Assembly: GCA_026874595.1 (NCBI GenBank)
Contig: CM049309.1
Span: forward strand, 10,937,076-11,001,075
DNA: 64,000 nt
Source: Sipunculus nudus
Lineage: Eukaryota; Annelida; Sipuncula; Golfingiida; Sipunculidae
Direction: 5' to 3'
In this document: piece after piece, positions 38,642 to 50,056 of the stretch
Numbering within the stretch: position 1 is the first letter of the stretch
Layout of the letters: each line of letters opens with the position of its first letter
The notes under the pieces: generated by a model
Databases searched by the model: none
Told to the model about the DNA's origin: nothing
What the model saw: the letters and a program-made list of their open reading frames with translations, nothing else
Program-made: the position numbers and the translations under genes

Positions 38642-38922
38642 CGTCATCACTGTTTGGAGACATTACTGGAAAAAAGCAAAGGTGGACTCAGTGCCAGCTC
38701 GGCACTACATGGTTCATCCTGAACGTTTTTGCGAGGATGCTTATATATTGATATATTTTCGCTGTTGTGTATATGTTTGATGTATGGACTCTGTGCTTAA
38801 TATGACTTATGAATGCTTGATGGCTTATCAGGGTTACTCATCAGTTGTTTAAGTGTTATTGTTAATAAATGGTCGGTGAAATTTCATCACTCTTATGTGG
38901 CTGTTGCTTGTATTTTATTGTA

Positions 38923-38928
38923 AATAAA
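38923..38928 (+). terminator. Polyadenylation signal, copy B
   Basis: AATAAA in the conserved 3' flank of the pseudogene copy. Confidence 0.55.
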
Positions 38929-39081
38929 TTATACGATGCAATATGTCATCCGGAAACTTTTCTCTTGGGAATGGGGCGGGGGGGGGGGGGGCTACGTACT
39001 AGAAGATGCTTAGAAGGGAATAAATGTTAAAGAAGGACTCAATAAAAAGATAGAAAAAGAAGATTGATAAAAAAATGTCAT

Positions 39082-39279
39082 TACAGAGCTGAACATGCCC
39101 TGGTGTACACAGCTGAACATGCACTGGTGTACAGAGCTGAACATGCCTTGGTGTACAGAGCTGCACATGCCCTGGTGTACAGAGCTGAACATGCCCTGGT
39201 GTACAGAGCTGAACATGCCCTGGTGTACAGTGCTGAAAATGCCCTAGTGTACAGAGCTGAACATGCCCTGGTGTACAGA
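39082..39279 (+). repeat. 24-bp minisatellite, left arm
   Basis: Just over eight units of 'acagagctgaacatgccctg' plus 'gtgt', with a few variants in fixed order. Because 24 is divisible by three and the unit lacks stops, several frames on both strands stay open, for example an eight-residue repeat HALVYRAE. The partner array at 47496-47693 has the same unit number and the same variant order. Confidence 0.9.
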
Positions 39280-39470
39280 CAGTGGCGGACCTAGCGGGGG
39301 GCGGCAGGGGCGGTGCGCCCCGGGCGGCACGTTGAGAGGGGCGGCATTATTGGGATTTCCTATAGTATTGAGATGTAGAATGACGAGTTCACCAGAAAGG
39401 TCCAAATTCATGGGTAAAAATTTGACTGTTTCATTTTTGGATTTGTGCTTTTTTTGTTGTGTTTCCTGAA
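39280..39470 (+). mobile_element. Possible hAT-type terminus, left arm
   Basis: This begins CAGTGGCGGACCTAGCGG directly after the minisatellite, followed by GC-rich 'ggcggcaggggcggtgcgcc'. CAGTGGCGG-type starts are common for hAT elements in animals. I found no opposite terminus or target duplication. The mirror copy is at about 47300-47495. Confidence 0.4.
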
Positions 39471-41094
39471 CCATTCTATCTTCATAAAACTAACGTGTCT
39501 AACGCATTATTGGACAAAACAAATGGCCGGCATAAAGTCCTTTTGCGCAGGTTTCGAAGAAAACATTAAAAGCATCTGTAGTCTTGCCATGTCAGGACGT
39601 CATCAGCATTCTAATCAATCATTTAAAGGCATGAATATCAACACCGTACACAGGCAAAAATTCCTAGGCGGCCATTAACCATGCTGGGAGAAACTAGCGA
39701 CAGCTTGTCACCCCAAACATAAATTTTAGATGAACTGAAGTTTATTTCCGAAGGCCTGAGTGTCGTGGAGTCATGGCTAGTCTTGTATATGATATGACAG
39801 AAGAAATAGGAATAGCATCAAACATTAAAAGGTTAGTATCAGGTCTAAAGTTTTGAATTTGGATAAAGCGTACAGACGGCATATGACAGATTTTGGTTCA
39901 TATAAAACTCGGGGTCTTTTAACGTAAATGAAAATTTATCAAATAAATACAAATTCGGTTTCAAATTATATAATGTGATTGTAAAGGCACTTTCAATTGC
40001 ACTTGCATTTGGTCCCTTTTTAACATTGTAAAGAGTACCCTAGTGCTGCTTAAACTATTCAAGTCAGAGAACATTATTTGAAACATATTTCTGTTTATTT
40101 TAATTTTTTTGGTGTGAATTTTGTCGGAGAAAGCACGCGGCAACTATATTTGTGATTACATTATAAATCAAACATTCCATGCAAATACCAGTTTCTTGTA
40201 CCTCTCCTTTTAAATACAAGGCAAATGCATCATTTGCATATATTAAATTGCATTTATATTTGAAACAAAGACATGCCTGTGATGGGCTTTAGTGTGATAT
40301 TTAGTGTACAAGAGCAAATGAGGAAACCGCTAGTTTTTATTCAGAATAAGAGGTCTCAATCACATTTTTCCATTAATGTTAATGTTCATATAACGGAAAA
40401 TTTGGGATCGGATGATTGTTTAATAACGTTCATATTATTGCTAATTGAAGTGCAAAAATAATGTTTAAGTTTAAACATGTTGATGCATAAATTAGAGCTT
40501 TGTATTTAGGAACAAAACGTTTTGCAATACACTCAAGATGATACCCGAAACGTATTGTTGACCCGCTTTATTTTCTGCATGTATTATTTTCTGAAATAAA
40601 ACCCTGAGAATACCTATATTGTTAATGCAGATCACATATATTATTCTTCAAATTTAATAAAAAAAAACTACAGTTAATATAAAAGGAAAATACTTTATTT
40701 TGATATATATCACAAACCTTTAAGCTTGCAAATATTAGTATAATTTCACAGTGTTCATATATTTATTTTTAAACATTTATTTATAACAGGATTACAAATG
40801 TAGTCAATCAGGCTAATATATACATGCTTTCCTGTAGACATTTATAACACAGCATTATATAAGACTATACAAGTAAAGTATATAAAGTATGTGAAGAGAG
40901 GTCAGGGTTATCCACCATCGTGACAGGTGGGGATATTTACCTCAGCTAACTTAATCCACGGCAATCCGCTCCACAGCAGGTATATAGAATTCAGATATTT
41001 TAATATGTATTGTTAGAGATCCCTATATTATACTGTGACATTTTGAAGGATTATTTTTCTGTTGTTTGCGAAAAAAAAAACCACTTACGAAAAC

Positions 41095-41220
41095 ATGTCA
41101 AGCCTGGAGCAGTTGTTAGACAAACTCAGGGATCTGGAACATAATATCAAAATGCATGTGGAACAGACAGTGTAGGTTAAACTGAATGAGTTGCATTCAA
41201 CATTAAAACAGAGATAAATA
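41095..41220 (+). pseudogene. LINE ORF1 N-terminal fragment, left arm
   Basis: This starts ATGTCAAGCCTGGAGCAG and encodes a coiled-coil-like MSSLEQLLDKLRDLEHNIK segment, then a TAG. It is the arm-duplicated end of the longer degraded ORF1 at 43170-43940. Confidence 0.5.
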
Positions 41221-41290
41221 GTATAAATTGCAGGCCGGACAGTATGAATATAGATCTTGATCAGTACAAAAGGGGAAATGAAAAGGGAAA

Positions 41291-43743
41291 GATTCTAATT
41301 CTAACTCCTCATGATCAAGGAGTTAGAATTAGAATCTTATATTTCATTGGATACCAGGAGTAAACGAGAAACAAAAAAAATAATAGATTTTCTTATCTAC
41401 AAGATAGGCATATGCCTTCTGATCTTCTTAGTATAAAACTGTGAGCAGCTTGGTTCATGAGGAGTTAGAATATGATAAAGTTTTATTTTTGTACTAGATA
41501 AAAAACGATTTGCGTGATAAAATAACATAACATTTGTCTTTTCATCCAGTGTAAATTTATGTAAATATATGTTTATCGTTTGTATCTTGCACACTGCACT
41601 TATTGTATGTTACATCATTATATCGTTACACTAGCTGATAAACCCGGTATACAAGGCTTTTTGCCGTGGTTGGGGATATGTATTGATTGAAAGGATTGTT
41701 GGGTCCCTTTTTTATTCAAGAATTAAAAGAAATATAGATTTTCAGTGGGTTGGCACGACTGTAGAATAACTCATGCACCCCTCTGAGGCACAACACTTCT
41801 GTGAACAGGAAACATTTTATGTCCAGCTGTTTTATCATAATTTTGCCACTTATTTTTATCTGCATCTTACTTCTCCATTACATGAATCCCAAACATTATA
41901 CCGTCCATATACACTTATAACCTCATCGAGACACTGCGTGAGTGATATTCCAGTCGCACCAGATATTCGTACACCAGTATGCTGACCTTGAAGACCTGGT
42001 CAGTGGTAATGTTTACATTATTTTGCGAACCGGATTGGGACGCGGGGGTACTCCGGTTTTCGATGATCTTTGACTGGTTACTATATTTTTGGACGTTTAA
42101 AGTACAGGTTTATGTGAGGAAGACATTAATTCAACACAGCTTTACTTTACTTCTTATTTAATTGGAGAAGGAAGACATGAGAGATAAATTAGATTTACGT
42201 TTTAAGGCAAGGAAACTGTTCCTGAAGAAAGAAACGGAAAAATGCATACATGTACCACCTTTGTAGCAGAAGCGGACCCAAGGGGAGTCCAGGGGGTCGG
42301 TCCCACTTTTCAGCTGCAACATTTCTTAATCGTAAGAGACCAATTTTGAGGCCTGGAACGTTCGCCTTAACCCCAACTCAAACCTTTTCGGAAAATGGGG
42401 ACCTTATTTTGTCATTAATCCTCCTGGGTTGAACCCCTCCTTTTCGCAAAGCGAGCAAGAGTCATGTGTTTTTCACACTGACTGACCACACACGTGGGTA
42501 AGAGCCTTTGTCAAATTTTAGCCATAAATCCGTCACTGAAAGCAAGATTATTCATATGCACGGAAGCCCTTAAATCGGATTAATTCTGGGCTTGATGTGA
42601 CGACAAAGAAAATCCGGTCTTTGCCGAAGGCAGTTCGGCTGTTTTCGGTGATTGCTTCCGCTTATATCAGAAAAAAACGCAAATATAAAAAAAAATTGTG
42701 TGCACATTAAAATTATTTATTCTAATATCGGCCATGTAACTGGGGGAATATTAACCATCAAAATGAGGTATAGCACAGTATCATACGCAACGCGGTTTCT
42801 GCGAACGTTGCGACCACAGGTAGACCGAATTCCTTCCTTAAGTATTAGATTAAGATTATTCATTGATTTCTTTGTAACTGTATTGCATTTGTCTTGTTTA
42901 ATTTACATGAATCTGTTTCATTTTTGTGAAGATTATGAATTAACATGGAATTACAACTTTAATTTCATCATATTATATCTTCACAAAGATCACAGCATTA
43001 TAACCCAAAACTCTTGTAGTTCAAAATAGTATGAAAAAAGAAGTTATACCTTGAATTTAAAAATTTAATTATATTAAATATTTATATTTGTACACTTATT
43101 ATTTCAAACAAGCAGAAGATGCAAAAATTTACAAGAGATCAAAATACAAAGAGCAAGATAGTTATCTTTATTTACAGTTTCTGAGGTCTTTTTCTCGAGT
43201 AAAAGATATTTTGTGGCCATTTTTTAATATAACAATTATAGTGCCGTCAAAAGACCAGCGTCAACTTGAGAATGTGACTTTGCTTTGTTCAGCCATTCCA
43301 ACCTAATTTATGTCAGGTCCTCTACAATAGTAATTCAAGAATCTTTCAGCAGTTTTCTCGCCTTAATGACCTGGTCATTGTATCTCCAGCTTATGAATTT
43401 TACAAGCACTGCCCTAGAAATTGCTACCTCCTTGTTTATCTGACCGGTGAACTCTCCCAATCATCAAGCTTTCTACAGGAACCCCTATTTTTAAATACAT
43501 TTACTGCTTCCAGATTACGATTTTGCCCAGTCTCTGTCAGACCAAATATGTACGACGCCCATACTATTCATGGTCATCTATTTTACTTTTTCCATTCATC
43601 TATCTCTCTTTCTAAACTTGCGTTTGTTTCCCTCATCTTTGTCTCATATCTTTTTAATATATCTCTAAGGTGTGATACCTGCTCATTATGTTCTTTCTCT
43701 ATAAAGCATATACTTTCATTGCACTTTATTAATAAAGTTAGCA
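41291..43743. other. Central spacer of the palindrome
   Basis: These are 2.45 kb of non-repeated DNA between the arms. A small perfect hairpin, 'gattctaattctaactcct' paired with its inverse, sits right at the left junction (41292-41335). The piece 42260-42460 is GC-richer and looks like an unrelated repeat remnant. The right part is a degraded LINE ORF1 (listed separately). I see no intact gene in the spacer. Confidence 0.75.
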
Positions 43744-43940
43744 TTTCCCTTTTCATTTCCCCTTTTGTACTGATCAAGATCTATATTCATACTGTCCGGC
43801 CTGCAATTTATACTATTTATCTCTGTTTTAATGTTGAATGCAACTCATTCAGTTTAACCTACACTGTCTGTTCAACATGCATCTTGATATTATGTTCCAG
43901 ATCCCTGAGTTTTTCAAACAACTGCTCCAGGCTTGACATG
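43170..43940 (-). pseudogene. Degraded LINE ORF1-like sequence at palindrome centre
   Basis: Read on the minus strand, it starts MSSLEQL with a coiled-coil segment. An open stretch (43583-43777) continues the coiled coil (SHLRDILKRYETKMRETNASL). Further on comes a segment like the RNA-binding domain of LINE ORF1 proteins (VLVKFISWRYNDQVIKARK, then VEDLT, then, after a frameshift, WSFDGTIIVILKNG). Several stops and at least one frameshift make it non-functional. The ORF1-type assignment rests on the order of these motifs only. No reverse transcriptase is nearby. Confidence 0.5.
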
Positions 43941-44704
43941 TTTTCGTAAGTGTTTTTTTTTCGCAAACAACAGAAAAATAATCCTTCAAAATGTCACAGT
44001 ATAATCTAGGGATCTCTAACAATACATATTAAAATATCTGAATTCTATATACCTGCTGTGGAGCGGATTGCCGTGGATTAAGTTAGCTGAGGTAAATATC
44101 CCCACCTGTCACGATGGTGGATAACCCTGACCTCTCTTCACATACTTTATATACTTTACTTGTATAGTCTTATATAATGCTGTGTTATAAATGTCTACAG
44201 GAAAGCATGTATATATTAGCCTGATTGACTACATTTGTAATCCTGTTATAAATAAATGTTTAAAAATAAATATATGAACACTGTGAAATTATACTAATAT
44301 TTGCAAGCTTAAAATTTTGTGATATATATCAAAATAAAGTATTTTCCATTTATATTAACTGTAGTTTTTTTTATCTAATTTGAAGAATAATATATGTGAT
44401 CTGCATTAACAATATAGGTATCCTCAGGGTTTTATTTCAGAAAATAATACATGCAGAAAATAAAGCGGGTCAACAATACGTTTCGGGTATCATCTTGAGT
44501 GTATTGCAAAACGTTTTGTTCCTAAATACAAAGCTCTAATTTATGCATCAACATGTTTAAACTTAAACATTATTTTTGCACTTCAATTAGCAATAATATG
44601 AACGTTATTAAACAATCATCCGATCCCAAATTTTCCGTTATATGAACATTAACATTAATGGAAAAATGTGATTGAGACCTCTTATTCTGAATAAAAACTA
44701 GCGG

Positions 44705-45052
44705 TTTCCTCATTTGCTCTTGTACACTAAATATCACACTAAAGCCCATCACAGGCATGTCAAGCTGTCGCTAGATCACGCGTTGCCAAAGCGCTCTGTG
44801 AACATTAAAATCCCCTTGCTGATGTTCATACTTTGGAAATGCCGGTATAGGCAAGCCATATTACAAATATACACTTGAAATCCTCACACTGAAGTACTGG
44901 GCGCTCGACCGTTACCTGAACAGGCCATCTGCGTGGCCCACGAGAATGGTTTGCATTCAGTTATTTTGCCCCTATTCCCAGATTCATTCGCGCATTTCCT
45001 CATTTGGTCTTGTACACTAAATATCACACTAAAGCCCAACACAGGCATGTCT
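44705..45052. repeat. Right-arm rearranged junction with 53-bp duplication
   Basis: The phrase 'cttgtacactaaatatcaca' and its surroundings occur twice, ending 'aggcatgtc' at about 44760 and about 45052. The first copy matches the left arm (about 40268-40320) exactly and the second differs at two bases. Between them lies a 220-bp piece (44771-44990) that is a direct repeat of 46157-46372. The left arm is simple here. Confidence 0.75.
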
Positions 45053-46156
45053 TTGTTTCAAATATAAATGCAATTAAATATATGCAAATGATGCATTTGT
45101 CTTGTATTTAAATGGAGAGGTTCAAGAAACTGGTATTTGCATGGAATGTTTGATTTATAATGTAATCACAAATGTAGTTGACGCGTGCTTTCTCCGACAA
45201 AATTAACACCCAAAAAATTAAGATAAACAGAAATATGTTTCAAATAATGTTCTCCGACTTGAATAGTTTAAGCAGCACTGGGGTACTCTTTACAATATTA
45301 AAAAAGATCCAAATGCAAGTGCAATTTAAAGTGCCTTTACAATCACATTATATAATTTGAAACCGAATTTGCATTTATTTGATACATTTTCATTTGCGTT
45401 AAAAGACCCCGAGTCTGATATGAACCAAAATCTGTCATATGTTGTCTGTACACTTTATCAAATTAAAAACTTTAGACCTGATACTAACCTTTTAATGTTT
45501 GGTGCTATTCCTATTTCCTCTGTCATATCATATACAAGACCCACACATCATTCCGCGGATAGAGACAAACAGGGGCACAGGCAACTTGGCTTATCTGCGA
45601 AACTAATCGTTATGCAGGAATCTGCCTGCACTGATCTTGTTATCACGTGACATCATCGTGACCTGACCCTCGGTCAGTGTTATGGAGCGAGACTTGGTAT
45701 CAATTGGTTGCTTGTCATTTAGGTTTAAGGATCGGTTGGACAGGTCAATACAAGTACCTTTACGCTTTACGCTCCCGAGGCAGCGGACATTGTGCGCTTC
45801 GATATATAGGTCGTAGGCCTAAAGGTAAAGCGCTGTGTAAATAGCGTAGACAAAGATTGGCATACTACTAACCATTCCCCATACAGTGCAAGAATAACAC
45901 TCTCATAGAATTCTAAATCGAGGTTGACCCACACAGTGCGCAAAGTTCATGCTTGTGTCAAACTTATTATTCTGTGAATTCATCACACATCTCTCTTTAC
46001 CGCCACTAACGAAAGGTGTGAGGAGGATATGAAATCACCCATGTTTGTCTGTCCTTATTTATTCCTGCAGCAGCACACAACAATATTTATACCCCCTCAT
46101 TTGATTTATATGCAAAATAATGATAATATAACTAGAAAACGGCATACTCAGAAGTG

Positions 46157-46372
46157 AGATCACGCGTTGCCAAAGCGCTCTGTGAACATTTAAATCCCCT
46201 TGCTGATGTTTATACTTTGGAAATGCCGGTATAGGCAAGCCATATTACAAATATACACTTGAAATCCTCACACTGAAGTACTGGGCGCTCGACCGTTACC
46301 TGGTAAGGCCATCTGCGTGGCCCACGAGAATGGTTTGCATTCAGTTATTTTGCCCCTATTCCCAGATTCATT
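46157..46372 (+). repeat. Source copy of the 220-bp direct repeat
   Basis: This begins 'agatcacgcgttgccaaagc' and ends 'tattcccagattcattc'. It is nearly identical to 44771-44990, in the same orientation. It lies in the right-arm-specific block 45545-47085. Confidence 0.85.
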
Positions 46373-46379
46373 CATATTT

Positions 46380-46620
46380 TACTGCATATTTGTGAATAAT
46401 CCTGGAAGTCTTTCCTGGATTAAGATCATGAGCCAGACCAGCACCAAAATCTTATCGTTTCTTGATTGGCAAATTTTCGAGGTGCCCTGAAAAGTTTATG
46501 GGATTCCGTTCATGATTGCGTGAGTTATGTAGTGAACAATCACACACACACAATCCCACACACAAGAACGGGAACGAACGTATACTTTCCTGACGGAGGT
46601 TAAATGTAAATACTTGTAAA
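46380..46620 (-). repeat. Interspersed repeat family, copy 3
   Basis: On the minus strand this contains the CA/TG tract, 'cccataaacttttcaggg', 'aagattttggtgctgg' and a decayed 'attcacaaatatg'. It lies inside the right-arm-specific block 45545-47085 and has no partner in the left arm. Confidence 0.55.
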
Positions 46621-47495
46621 TACTTATTGGAGTCCTTTGGTCTTTTTCGAAAATCACGTCATTTGGGAATTCCTGAACGTACAGGGACGTATATGGCGCC
46701 ATACGGGGGACCGTGCAGGGAAAATTAAAAACATGACAGACAAATACAACGTAGAAACAGCGGCCAGTAGGCCTCCTCCTCCGCCACACTGGATGTCTAT
46801 AATAGAAATATTTTACTTATAATCAAATGTGCCACCCTACAGATAAAATACCTAATTCGCAGGTCTGCGTGAACGATCGGATTATTTACTTTAAATATTC
46901 TTTTTGAAATTACGTCTTTTAGATATGATGGTATCTTTTAGAATTCATCCAGGAATAGACATTCTTAATACATATCAAGGAAGTTGAATTCATTTGAACG
47001 TTTTTAACATTTTCCCACTATGTTTACTCCCACTGCCCAAACACCCTCCCAATCGAGGCACATTGTCTTAAAGTAGTGTGTTTCTCCCAGCATGGTTATT
47101 GGCCGCCTAGGAATTTTTGCCTGTGTACGGTGTTGATATTCATGCCTTTAAATGATTGATTAGAATGCTGATGACGTCCTGACATGGCAAGACTACAGAT
47201 GCTTTTAATGTTTTCTTCGAAACCTGCGCAAAAGGACTTTATGCCGGCCATTTGTTTTGTCCAATAATGCGTTAGACACGTTAGTTTTATGAAGATAGAA
47301 TGGTTCAGGAAACACAACAAAAAAAAGCGCAAATCCAAAAATGAAACAGTCAAATTTTTACCCATGAATTTGGACCTTTCTGGTGAACTCGTCATTCTAC
47401 ATCTCAATACTATAGGAAATCCCAATAATGCCGCCCCTCTAAACGTGCCGCCCGGGGCGCACCGCCCCTGCCGCCCCCCGCTAGGTCCGCCACTG

Positions 47496-47693
47496 TCTGT
47501 ACACCAGGGCATGTTCAGCTCTGTACACCAGGGCATTTTCAGCACTGTACACCAGGGCATGTTCAGCTCTGTACACCAGGGCATGTTCAGCTCTGTACAC
47601 CAGGGCATGTGCAGCTCTGTACACCAAGGCATGTTCAGCTCTGTACACCAGTGCATGTTCAGCTGTGTACACCAGGGCATGTTCAGCTCTGTA
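47496..47693 (-). repeat. 24-bp minisatellite, right arm
   Basis: This is the inverted partner of 39082-39279, with the same translated repeat and the same variant positions. Long frames across it (47096-47680 minus, 47289-47765 plus) are by-products of the repeat. Confidence 0.9.
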
Positions 47694-47848
47694 ATGACAT
47701 TTTTTTATCAATTTTCTTTTTCTATCTTTTTATTGAGTCCTTCTTTAACATTTATTCCCTTCTAAGCATCTTCTAGTACGTAGCCCCCCCCCCCCCCCCG
47801 CCCCATTCCCAAGAGAAAAGTTTCCGGATGACATATTGCATCGTATAA

Positions 47849-47854
47849 TTTATT
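47849..47854 (-). terminator. Polyadenylation signal, copy C
   Basis: AATAAA on the minus strand about 285 bases after the copy C stop codon. Confidence 0.6.
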
Positions 47855-48135
47855 TACAATAAAATACAAGCAACAGCCACATAAGAGTGATGAAATTTCA
47901 CCGACCATTTATTAACAATAACACTTAAACAACTGATGAGTAACCCTGATAAGCCATCAAGCATTCATAAGTCATATTAAGCACAGAGTCCATACATCAA
48001 ACATATACACAACAGCGAAAATATATCAATATATAAGCATCCTCGCAAAAACGTTCAGGATGAACCATGTAGTGCCGAGCTGGCACTGAGTCCACCTTTG
48101 CTTTATACCAGTAATGTCTTCAAACAGTGATGACG

Positions 48136-48647
48136 TCACGATTTCAGAACGCCGTGTGCTAAGCTGTGCTGCACACCATCCGTGTCAATGAACCTATATC
48201 CACTTCTATGCTCATTCCTGTATCTCTGGTCACACATCAAATCCTCTATCAACATCCTGGCTGCGATGCTAGACCTGGCTTGTTGATGGGGGATCTTTTC
48301 TCGTCGACTGACGGCCAGTAGTTCTTTTCCTGACCCTTCAAATGAACAACCCTTTTCATCAGAGCTTTCTACACTGTAGTCGTTCCATGGAATGTACTTG
48401 TACTTGTCATCCGATGTTTCCGGTATACAGCTGGCCCAAGTACCACTTCTGTTAGTTTTGTCAATGTCCGACAGAGGGCTCAGTGGTGGCAACATCTCCA
48501 GTACCGGCGCATACTCATCTGACAATAGAGACGTGTTTGTAGTGCCCATGTCAGCCTCCAGATAACGCTCTGAGTAGCATGAGAATTCTTCCTGCCAGTC
48601 TTCCTCTTCAAATTCACCTTCAACCAGCATCACCCAGTCCTGAGAAT
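48136..48647 (-). CDS. Acidic-protein gene copy C, exon 2
   Basis: This is the exon 2 homologue with acceptor 'tatttttcag'. The frame is open throughout to TGA at 48136-48138. Starting at the conserved methionine (48630) it encodes 164 residues. It has the acidic EEEDWQEEF block, YSERYLEADMGTTNTSLLSDE, then VLEMLPPLSPLSDIDKTNR, a basic SRREKIPHQQAR segment, and a C-terminus lengthened to SLAHGVLKS as in copy B. It is the best preserved of the B/C subtype. The upstream exon 1 at 50827-51019 carries an in-frame TAG, so translation would have to start in this exon. The function is unknown. Confidence 0.6.
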
Positions 48648-48808
48648 CTGAAAAATATAATATAACTATACCATTATTAAAATAAACAATAAAATTAAAA
48701 AGCACCGAGTTGGATTTTTAACAACAAATGCGAGTATTTGTAAATATTAACAGACTCTTTGAGGATTATTTTATTACTAATTACATAGTGAGATATAATA
48801 AATATTTA

Positions 48809-48812
<4 letters not shown>

Positions 48813-48860
<48 letters not shown>
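48813..48860 (+). repeat. (TA)n microsatellite, right arm
   Basis: About 24 TA units next to the retroelement LTR. It is the partner of 37904-37970. Confidence 0.9.
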
Positions 48861-48865
<5 letters not shown>

Positions 48866-49510
48866 CGGGTTGACATAAAAGCGGACCGAACTGTATCGCT
48901 ATTTAAGCTTGCTTTTCTAGCGAAGCGGTTGGGACGCCGGACTTGTGCGCCACCGACATGGGTTCGACTCCTGGATCGGCACAGGATTTTTCCCCTCAAC
49001 AATTTGCCTTCGTAACAAAATGGGGGCTTGTCCGACGTGACGGTTAAACTTTGTGGCCCAGGGAATAAGCTCACCAAAGTTTGCCTCCTGGGATAATTAG
49101 TCTTGTTCTGATAGCAGAACGCTCTTAATTATGCGATTCAAAATGCTATGCAAGTAGATTTGAAAAAGTTGGAAATGCAACATGAGCTAGCATTAAAACA
49201 GTTAGAATTAGAAAAAGAAAACCAGAGAGAAGAGAGGGAAGAACATGAAAGGTTAGAAAGAGAAAGACTAGAAAAAGAAAAAGAAATTGAGTTAAAACGA
49301 CTGGAGTTAGAAAGACTTAAAGTAGAACATTGTCTAAGTGCTGCCCCAACTCACAGTTTTGATGTTACTAAACACATTAGACTTGTCCTACCTTTTCAAG
49401 AAAAAGAGGTTGAGAAATATTCTTACACATTTAGAAGGTAGCTGAAAATTTAAAATGGCCTATGGAAAATTGGACTATGCTGTTACAAAGTGTATTGACT
49501 GGCAAGGGAA
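48861..49510 (+). mobile_element. Short-LTR retroelement: LTR with tRNA-like boxes, PBS, broken gag
   Basis: The LTR is about 157 bp (48861-49017, starting near 'taacgggttgaca' and ending 'cgtaaca'). It contains an A box TAGCGAAGCGGTTGG at 48918-48932 and a B box GGTTCGACTCC at 48961-48971. Three bases later comes TGGGGGCTTGTCCGACG (49021-49037), which resembles the primer-binding site seen in many retroelements. After a leader, a gag-type frame starts near 49149 with a charged coiled coil (EREEHERLERERLEKEKEI). It then has the gag-like motif KHIRLVLPFQEKEVEKY, a one-base frameshift near 49440, and in another frame WPMENWTMLLQSVLTGK. The element is truncated, with no pol and no 3' LTR. It lies in the copy C intron. 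Confidence 0.75.
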
Positions 49511-49989
49511 GAGAGAGAGAGCAGATTCCAGCGGACGCAGAATCGTGTGTCAGATTCTAGGACCTTATCCGAAGAATGCGGCAATTATACATTTTCAAAG
49601 ACTTTCTCCTGGATTTTATGCATTTGGACTTCAGTTTACTTCTTGGATGTTACAAGAACTTTCCACTGGACTGTCATTCTCCGAAAGTTTACATTTAAGG
49701 ACTTATCGTTGTGATGGTGTTGGAATCCAGATACTGTGCACATACATTATTTTCTCTGTGATTGTATTGACTTGTTTTACTGCATAATTGTATTGATTTA
49801 GTGTATTGTATTGTTAGGGTTGTTTTTAGAAAAAATTATAATTACTTGTTAACAAAAAACCACACACTTCTTTATTCATTCCCCTAGACATTTCACGCTG
49901 CCTAGTGTTACAGAATCTGATTTGTTTTTATCTCGATTGCAAAATTTGTGTTCATCACGCATGCGTGATCTGTTTATATTAGGTTCCGT

Positions 49990-49992
<3 letters not shown>

Positions 49993-50053
<61 letters not shown>
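49993..50053 (+). repeat. (TA)n microsatellite in copy C intron
   Basis: About 30 TA units. Confidence 0.9.

Positions 50054-50056
<3 letters not shown>

Larger units (their letters stand above)
30832..41290 (+). repeat. Left arm of a giant inverted repeat
   Basis: Successive blocks of this arm match the reverse complement of the right arm in order. The 30832-33575 block matches 60805-64000, 33576-36105 matches 58027-60800, 36106-37310 matches 55720-58026, 37310-38070 matches 48780-49650, 38075-39680 matches 47090-48705, and 39780-41290 matches 43744-45545. A sample near the outer end (30900-31060) differs at roughly one base in twenty, while 40273-40461 is identical to its partner. Relative to the right arm it lacks about 6 kb (right positions 49650-55720), which removed exon 1 of gene copy B. 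Confidence 0.9.
45545..47085. other. Right-arm-specific block, content unknown
   Basis: At this point the left arm has only about 100 bases (39680-39780). The block contains interspersed repeat copy 3, the 220-bp direct repeat and otherwise unrecognised sequence with no convincing gene. Confidence 0.6.

Noticed and set aside
39082-39279. Regular short repeats resembling a CRISPR array
   Set aside because: The units are contiguous 24-bp tandem copies with no spacers, and this is a eukaryotic locus.
47096-47680. 194-codon open frame on the minus strand with repeated MPWCTELN
   Set aside because: It reads through the 24-bp minisatellite and adjoining repeat DNA. The same array is open in several frames on both strands, so the length has no coding meaning.
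48911-48985. Genuine tRNA gene
   Set aside because: The A and B boxes are good, but the same segment recurs at five places with LTR and primer-binding-site context and no convincing full cloverleaf was found by eye, so it is treated as part of a retroelement.
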